This document shows, piece by piece, positions 57,851-64,000 of a stretch of 64,000 nt of DNA; within the stretch, counting starts at the first letter, position 1; the number at the start of each line of letters is the position of its first letter. The stretch spans positions 5,798,001-5,862,000 of the forward strand of contig JAJEKV010000073.1 of the NCBI GenBank assembly GCA_021234155.1. Reading direction: 5' to 3'. The notes under the pieces were generated by a model, which saw only the letters and a program-made list of their open reading frames with translations, ran no database searches and was not told the DNA's origin. The stretch comes from Isoetes taiwanensis. Its lineage: Eukaryota > Streptophyta > Lycopodiopsida > Isoetales > Isoetaceae. The position numbers and the translations under genes are program-made.

Positions 57851-58239
57851 GTCAGAGTTGGAATCAGATGTAGAAGAGTTGTGGGTGCGCTTAGAGTGTG
57901 TTGGGGCAGTGGCAGCTCTTGCTGGTGCAAGTGGAGGTACTTGGTTGAGTTCAGCTGCAGGCACTTCAGAGCATACTCTGAAACTATGGGCAGAGGGTGC
58001 CTTTGAAGGAGTAGGCCTGAAGTTCGGCCATTTGACGCTTCATGGGACTAACTCTTGCTGGGGCGTCAATCAGACAGGGTCCACTGGGGTTGTCCACGGT
58101 AGATTTCATATGCCGTCTATATCAAAAAGAAGATAATAGTTTATAGATGAAATATACGTATGGAAAAAAAAAATTGGCATACGCAGAGATCATCCATAAT
58201 TGAGCAATCGAGGAATTCATAAAACATTAAAATTTATAT

Positions 58240-59510
58240 TATATAATATTAGAAAATGCCAATTATGGCTTCATAGGGTCTAGTGCCCGAAGGCGAATAG
58301 AAGTAGTATATATAAGAATACTCAAGAGCTGGGCCTTGCGTCTTTCTCCATGGGAGTTGGAGGCTCAGGTGGTCGTCAGTGCCGAAGTAAGGTGACGTCT
58401 GGGCTGATGGTGAAAGCAGCTGCATACGCAACCTCTGGCAGGAAGGCAGTGGCCAACGGTGCTGCTACGAGCAATTTCATGCTCATTCGGGCCACTATGC
58501 CCTGGCCCAGGGCAGCAATGGTAAGGTTCCGACATACTAGCACAAGAGTGGACGTGCAGTAATTTACCTTTTTATGATCTGCCAAAGTGGATAAAGCACG
58601 AAGTGCCGCCCATGATGCCTCGGCCTCTGGAGCAAGGTCCCGTGCAACAAAAAGGACCTTCCCTTCCTTAAATGCGGATAGGAAGACCGTGAGATATAGT
58701 TACCGAGGGCCTTTGCTTCATCTGAAGTGGCGGTGCCGGCTTCTTTGTCAATGTCCACAGACATTTCTTCTTCTGTGGCTTCTTGTTTCTCTTCCCGAGC
58801 ATAATCCTTATTTTCCAATAAGTCCTCCCCTTCCTCATCGGGTTCCATGGTGACCTCAACATCGTTGATACTGAGAACGTGAGGTCCCATAGCTACGAAA
58901 GCTTTTGCAAGCGGTTTCGATGGGGCACCCTGCAACATCAGGTGTTGAAGACTTAGGAGGGTATTTAGAGCTCAATATCCTCTGGCGGGAAGCTTAACAA
59001 CCGCTGAACCTGTGGCGGAAACTGAGATGGAAAAAAAAATCAAGGAAGTCGCCCATGTAATACTCAACAAGCTCGTAGAGGACCTCAGTCTTCCGCTTGT
59101 GCTTGAGGTTAGCAATGATACGGTAGGTCCACATAATGACGTTGAGCAGAAGATACTCCTGCATGTTGACATATACTATAAGTATAGTATCTAGGCCAGT
59201 AAGCTTGGGTCCCTGCCTCCTGGGTATTGGCATTTCTTCAGCCAATTGTTTCCATCGAACAAAATCGTCTTGGCTGGTGCGCTCATCCTCCTCTTCAAGT
59301 GAGGACATCTACATCTTCCCTTTCTCAGCGAGAATATCCTCATCTTCGATGTACTGGTTCATTAAAATGCATAGCGGGCCTCAAAATAGGTCTGATCATC
59401 CAAGTGTATAATGGAAGGATGTTTAGCCCATTTCATAATGCTCTTGAGGACATTTGGAGGCATGTCTGTCATCCCCCATCATCTGCAGTAAGATTTCTTG
59501 GCTAAGGTAT
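58240..59510 (-). pseudogene. broken reading frames, unknown protein
   Basis: A coherent but frame-broken protein reads from about 59480 down to 58376. Pieces include MPPNVLKSIMKWAKHPSI, FVRWKQLAEEMPIPRRQGPK, VLYELVEYYMGDFLDFF, the acidic EEKQEATEEEMSVDIDKE, and APEAEASWAALRAL followed by LVLVCRNLTIAALG. I do not recognise the family. Its position next to the gypsy element, on the same strand, suggests a transposon-carried gene or captured gene. At least three frame breaks are needed to join it. Confidence 0.4.
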
Positions 59511-59839
59511 AGTTGTAAGGGATCTCCGTATTGGATACACTGGGGAACCATGTCTTGGATGTAGAACTCGAAGAACTGGCGTAGTCGGGGTGGGCTTGCA
59601 TATATTGCTAATAAGATCTATATCCGGAAGTAGATAGGGATGGAGAAGCTCAAAGGGACCTGTGGATCACAATGTTCCCCATCTAGATACCACTATAGGC
59701 ATGCAGAGAAATCCATGAAGCAGGATCAAAGGAACAGAAGGAGAGAAGGCGCTTGAGGAGGAAGAAAGGGAGTAGGAATCCTAAAACAAAAGTGAGTTTG
59801 AAATAAAGTAACTTCCAGTGAACTTATTGTTGATTATTC

Positions 59840-59920
59840 ATTATTATTATTATTACTATTATTATTATTTAATTTTTCTCTATTATTTATTTTATTTATT
59901 CATTTTGTACTCCCTCTCTA
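59840..59920. repeat. ATT/TTA microsatellite
   Basis: An imperfect ATT repeat followed by T-rich low-complexity sequence. It produces a spurious Tyr/Leu-rich open frame on the plus strand. Confidence 0.85.
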
Positions 59921-60089
59921 TTTCTTTTCCCTTGACAACTTTGGCCAAGTACCCTGCAAAAAGACTTCCAAAAGCCAGAAGGATTGGAGGGATGGCCGTA
60001 AGAATGGGCGCATCATGACATCGTAAGATGTCTCGCGAAAATGGATTAGTTGGTGCTGAAGGTGTCAAAAAAAGTAAACGGGAGGAGTG

Positions 60090-61040
60090 AAAAATTTACA
60101 CAAACGCCCATACAATATACACAAGACAAAAGGATTTATATTTATAACAAAATAAATATACAATATGATCGAGGTACAAAACAAAGTGTGATGCTCGTAC
60201 TATCAGTAGGTGCAAATCCTTTGGCATTATTGTAACGCGCTTGACGTGAAATAGCACAACGGTTGGCATCACCAAAAAGAGCCACCAAATAGTCCTCCAT
60301 GGCCTCCTGCAAGGCATTCGTTTAATCGTATGTGGCTCGAGTTGGTCGACGTTCTGCTGAGCTTGCTTCTCAGCTACTCGCTCTGCTTCCCTCTAGGCAT
60401 GTCTCTCCAGGGCTTGGCGGACTTTAGTCTTCCTGAACATCTCAGTGATGTATCTATCAGGCATGGCCGCCATTTATAGCTCTATGGTTTGTTGGAGATT
60501 AGAAGTAATATGATCAGGAAAATTATCCCATATGAAACTCTCAGTCTCCTCATCGTAATAGTGCAAGGGCAAGGTAAGAGAATGATAGCCTCCCTGTTTC
60601 CCAAATATACATACCGGGAACCCTTGTCTGCTGGATCCCCACTGGCCGCTTGTTATGCATCTGCTCCTATGGCCAGGTCCATAACTTTCTGTGCCTCCAC
60701 CCTCGCGACTTCGTCATCAGTAGTGGTCGCCGACTCAGAAGGATAGTACTTGAGAAGGGTCTAGCTGCTCCATGAGGGGTGTACGCTTCACCGACAGCAT
60801 TGAGTTTGAGCAAAAACCTCTCGGTCAGGTGGAAGACATGGTAATCCCACTAGGAAATGCTGGACCAGTTGGTCGAGAAGGAGGTCAACCTTCTGGGGGT
60901 CTTTGGCAAGATTATTTCCGAGCTCGGCAAATAGTTGTGTAATGTCAAGCATGTTTTAAGTCTGGGCGTGCATGGTACGAGCCACGACTTAAGGAGGTGG
61001 AGGAGAGAGGCACTGAGGTAGATGGCGGACGCAGCTCGAA
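60090..61040 (-). pseudogene. broken gag-like or unknown frame
   Basis: Minus-strand pieces read YYDEETESFIWDNFPDHIT, then AAMPDRYITEMFRKTKVRQ and EAERVAEKQAQQNVDQLE. They are charged and helical, with stops between them. This could be the upstream part of the same element as 58240-59510. No family assigned. Confidence 0.35.
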
Positions 61041-61126
61041 TCCGGCTGGCTATGGCGACTGGGGGAGGTAGGGAAAAGACACAAAATGGTGGGGAAGAAA
61101 AGTTACCCTAAGAGATCTTGTATATA

Positions 61127-62045
61127 TAGCAAGATAACAGGGGTTCCAGAGGGATTTAATATGGATGTAAAATTACAATTCTTGAAACCATAGACCATAT
61201 CTTCAAAACAATTGAATGGGCTGTTATAAAAAAAACATAGATTAAGATAAAAAATAATTACATTAGCTCACTTGTTATTAAGACATTGAGTTATTTTGGT
61301 ACATGTTCGAGCCCCCATAATTCATATTCTAAAACTTTGGTAGAGGTTCGAGCTCCCGTAATTCATATTTTAAAACCTTAAACAAAGCCGTAAATAATTA
61401 AATAGGTTGTTATAAAAAAACATAGATTAAAAATAAAAAATAATTACGTTAGCTCACTAGTTATACTGGTCAAAGTATTATTTTGGTAGAGGTTCGAGCC
61501 ACCGTAATTCATATTCTAAAACCTTAGGCGAAGTCGTATAGAGGCTCGATACTCATCAAAATCTTAGGCAAACTCGTATTGCATATTTTAAAATCATAGG
61601 TGCCCCCAATCATAAATGACTATAAGCGAAACGAGAGGTGCCCAGAGGCTCCAACATACGGTCTGGACCATAGGATCGACAGATCCAACGATTGTGGTAG
61701 TCAAGTGCACCTCGTTTAGAATATGTAGCAACATAATAACAGGGTTCCAAGGGATTTAATGTGGATGTAAAATGATTCTTGAAACCATGCCATATCCTCA
61801 AAATAATTGAATGGGTTGTTATAAAAAAAAACATTGATTAAAGATAAAAAATAATTATGTTAGCTCACTAGTTATACTGGTCAAAGTAGTTTTATTAAGA
61901 CATTGGGTTATTTTGGTAGAGGTTCGAGCCCCCATAATTCATATTCTAAAACCTTAGGCGAAGCCGTATAGAGGCTCGATATTCATCAAAACCTCAGTCA
62001 AACTCGTATTTCAAATTCAAAATCATAGGTGCCCTTAATCATAAA
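61127..62045 (+). repeat. AT-rich repeat array with tRNA-like A and B boxes
   Basis: A unit containing GGGATTTAAT.TGGATGTAAAA, GAATGGG.TGTTATAAAAAA, TTAGCTCACT.GTTAT, GGTTCGAGCCCCC and TAATTCATATTCTAAAAC recurs, complete or partial, from about 61130, 61415 and 61740. TAGCTCACTAGT (61449-61460) fits the pol III A box at 10 of 12 positions, and GGTTCGAGCC (61491-61500) fits the B box; they lie 42 bp apart, as in tRNA genes. A similar pair is at about 61264/61305, and a wider one at 61859/61921. I infer diverged tRNA-derived SINEs; no complete tRNA folds. Confidence 0.6.
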
Positions 62046-62360
62046 TATCTAGCATTATAACAGGGGGGTTTTCTTGTGTTTTTGTACGTTTTTTTACATG
62101 GTTTTCCTATGATTTAGCCGTTGTACTCATCTGCATGTACTAAACAGTATTTCTAGAATGCATCTTCTTTTTAGCCATTGATTTCAAAGAAGAGGGCAAA
62201 TCCTGTGGTTGTAAGTATTTCCCCTTGCATGTTTCTTTTTTTATTTTTATTAAATGTGTGTGTGATATTAATAATGTTATTATTTTAAAGTTTCGTTAGC
62301 CACTGGATAACCTAATAGCGGCAGAGGCAGATCTATATCTCGGATTTTGATTCGATCAAC
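62046..62360. other. 5' flank of membrane-protein gene
   Basis: AT-rich, with T-rich tracts; no coding signal. It may include the promoter and leader of the downstream gene, but no element can be placed with confidence. Confidence 0.4.
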
Positions 62361-62623
62361 ATGGCCGCATCAACAAGGCCGCATCTTTTCCTGAATCCTT
62401 TGCCAAAACATTCAGGTGCCAGAGTAAAATTTGCAGTCAAACTTGGTACCAGTCTGTATTCTGCCTTTTTCTTTGCAAATCCAGATGTTTTCCAGATGTT
62501 TTGCTTCAATTCCAAGTTTTTTCTTTGGATCGCCTTTGTTTTTATTCTGCCATTCTCATCTGTGCTCTTGGGTCAGTTATGGATTACTGCTCCCTTTATC
62601 GGAAGCTTGGCAAGCAAGTTCAG
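62361..62623 (+). CDS. multi-pass membrane protein, N-terminal part
   Basis: The ATG frame opens MAASTRPHLFLNPLPKH and reaches the membrane segment FFLWIAFVFILPFSSVLL. This is the first-helix signature (LxLPLSFxxL) of a plant family of uncharacterised multi-pass membrane proteins whose later helices are encoded at 63490-64000. A possible donor CAG/GTTTTG lies at 62623/62624. The function of this family is not known to me. The gene runs off the window. Confidence 0.6.
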
Positions 62624-62658
62624 GTTTTGGTATACTCAATCGTTCAGGATCTTTTATG

Positions 62659-63480
62659 GGTTCTAGCGAGGAGGAAGTAATCTTCAAATATGTGCGTGGT
62701 GTGCAAGCTGATAAACGTCGGATTTTCGAAATCATGGAGGTGATAGGGTGCATTGAAAATTTGGAGTTTCCTTACTGGAGTCTGGCACTTCTTGCAGGTC
62801 TTGTTTGCCACTGCATGTTATCTTGGAATATTTTAAATGTCAGACAAGTTGTCAGTATATTCTCAGCGAAACGGTTGGAGGAGGAGCTGCTTCGCATTTT
62901 AAAAGCTGCCCTAGAGCTCTCCCGATATGATAATACAGCACATGATGTACACGCCCGCTCTGGTGAGGTACGCAATGTTATTGAAGATGTAAAAATATGT
63001 CTGCACATGATGCATAGATCCGTCCTTCGAACCCTAGAATGTTTCAGCCCCCATGATTTAGTAATTATCAGAAGTCTTCAACGCAAGATGGAGCAAGATT
63101 TTGCCTTCTTAAGCCTAGTCCCTGATTATACTTTTAATGGTCATGAAGCACGGCTTTTGGGGGGGAACATATGCTTCGCTGCATGGGAAGCCCTTAAGAA
63201 TCAATCAGAATGAAGTAAAGATATTACATGTCGTGGGATTGGGTGCACATTCTGTTGTCCATAAGGCAAAATGGCGTGGGAAAGAAGTAGCAGTGAAAGA
63301 GATAAAAGGAAGTGAAGACTTTGAATGGAGTGAACCTTGGATTCAGAAAGAATTGGAAGTCCCCAAGAAACTGCAAGCTGAAGATTCCTCCCATATTCTA
63401 AGGTTGCTAGGATATTTTGAAAACAAAAGCACTGGCAAAAAGAGCCTTGTATTAGAGCTCATGGCCACAGTCAAAGTTCC
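62659..63480 (+). pseudogene. helical segment plus truncated kinase N-lobe, frameshifted
   Basis: The frame 62659-63213 gives a helical region (RLEEELLRILKAALELS, DVKICLHMMHRSVL). At a seven-G run (63159-63165) the frame shifts by one and continues LHVVGLGAHSVVHKAKWRG and EVAVKEIKG (glycine-rich loop and lysine of a protein kinase), LRLLGYFENKSTGKK and LVLELM (hinge). The C-lobe, with HRD and DFG, is absent; instead the frame passes into the membrane protein. The arrangement of a helical bundle before a kinase recalls plant MLKL-type proteins, but that is only a resemblance. Confidence 0.6.
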
Positions 63481-64000
63481 AGAGAATATTGTGGCCATGG
63501 CCAATATATTCCAATTGCCCTTTTTTGTATTGTTTGGCTTAACTGCCAAATTAATGGTTTCTTGTGCAGTTGCAATGGCCTATACTGGTACTGGCAGAAG
63601 ATTGGTGTTTGTGAGATTTCTTTCTAATGTTCCCAAATTGTGGAAGAGACTTGCAACAACATATTTCTGGATCTGTATCATACTACTTCAATTCCTTATT
63701 TCTATTGCTCTGTTCATAGGATTGGTTGTTTTTACATTCAAGACCTTTCAATTTTCTTCAGACATGTTTTTCCTCGTATTTGTGATGGTTGCCATAATAT
63801 TTTCTGTGGCATTTGCTCATTTGATGATTGTATGCAATCAGTCACTTGTAATATCTGTATTAGAAGACTGCTATGGTGTGGAGGCACTGTCTAGAGCCTA
63901 TGCTTTGGTGAAAGGAAGAACTCAGGTAGCTGTCCTGAACAATTTAAGCATGGCATCTGTGGACAGTTTATGGCTTATTCCAGTACAGGATAATTGGGGT
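63481..64000 (+). CDS. multi-pass membrane protein, C-terminal part (runs off window)
   Basis: Open to the window end. Helices LPFFVLFGLTAKLMV, YFWICIILLQFLISIALFIG and FFLVFVMVAIIFSVAFAHL are joined by family motifs: AMAYTG, NVPKLWKRL, and SLVISVLEDCYGVEALSRAY followed by LVKGRTQVA. These fit the same plant membrane family as 62361-62623. The exact acceptor is unclear, because the frame is also continuous with the kinase fragment upstream. The last helices lie outside the window. Confidence 0.75.

Noticed and set aside
59818-60018. Tyr/Leu-rich plus-strand open frame
   Set aside because: It is produced by the ATT microsatellite and T-rich tracts.
61445-61505. Functional tRNA gene
   Set aside because: A and B boxes are present, but no acceptor stem, anticodon arm or cloverleaf can be formed.

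Overview
The window is nuclear DNA of a land plant with large introns and many retrotransposons. The basis is canonical GT-AG introns of very different sizes (71 bp to about 6.1 kb), Ty1/copia, Ty3/gypsy and LINE remnants in several states of decay, a plant-type ABC1K (UbiB-like) atypical kinase gene, and a plant-type multi-pass membrane protein. There are no bacterial operons, rRNA genes, CRISPR arrays or intact phage genes. The species cannot be named from the sequence; intron size and repeat load would fit a fern, a gymnosperm or another large-genome plant.

Layout. 1-15.8 kb is intergenic: AT-rich DNA with degenerate short repeats, a short LINE 3' end (about 2605-3070, minus) and a long GC/CpG-rich decayed LINE (about 7690-11090, minus). 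15.8-19.4 kb holds isolated exon-like pieces and two related LINE copies on the plus strand. 21784-55837 (minus) is one gene. I assembled 16 exons whose splice phases all agree, giving a predicted 937-residue ABC1K protein from 2,814 bp of coding sequence in a 34-kb locus that is about 92% intron. The introns hold at least six copia remnants (all antisense to the gene), LINE fragments, a gypsy gag fragment, an internal segmental duplication and a possible tRNA-derived SINE. 55.9-61.1 kb carries a decayed Ty3/gypsy element and further broken reading frames on the minus strand, directly upstream of the ABC1K start. 61.1-62.0 kb is an array of AT-rich repeats with tRNA-like A and B boxes. 62.36 kb to the window end (plus) is a gene for a plant multi-pass membrane protein, with a truncated protein-kinase N-lobe and a helical segment lying between its two membrane parts.

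How it fits together. The only gene that looks functional from end to end is the ABC1K gene; its exons keep reading frame and catalytic motifs while its introns have served as a refuge for retrotransposons. One copia element in intron 3 is interrupted by a plus-strand LINE and ends at a minus-strand LINE. Six LINE 3' ends share a short GGTCTCATAGACC-like box followed by a short-repeat tail, which defines one recurrent LINE lineage in this genome.
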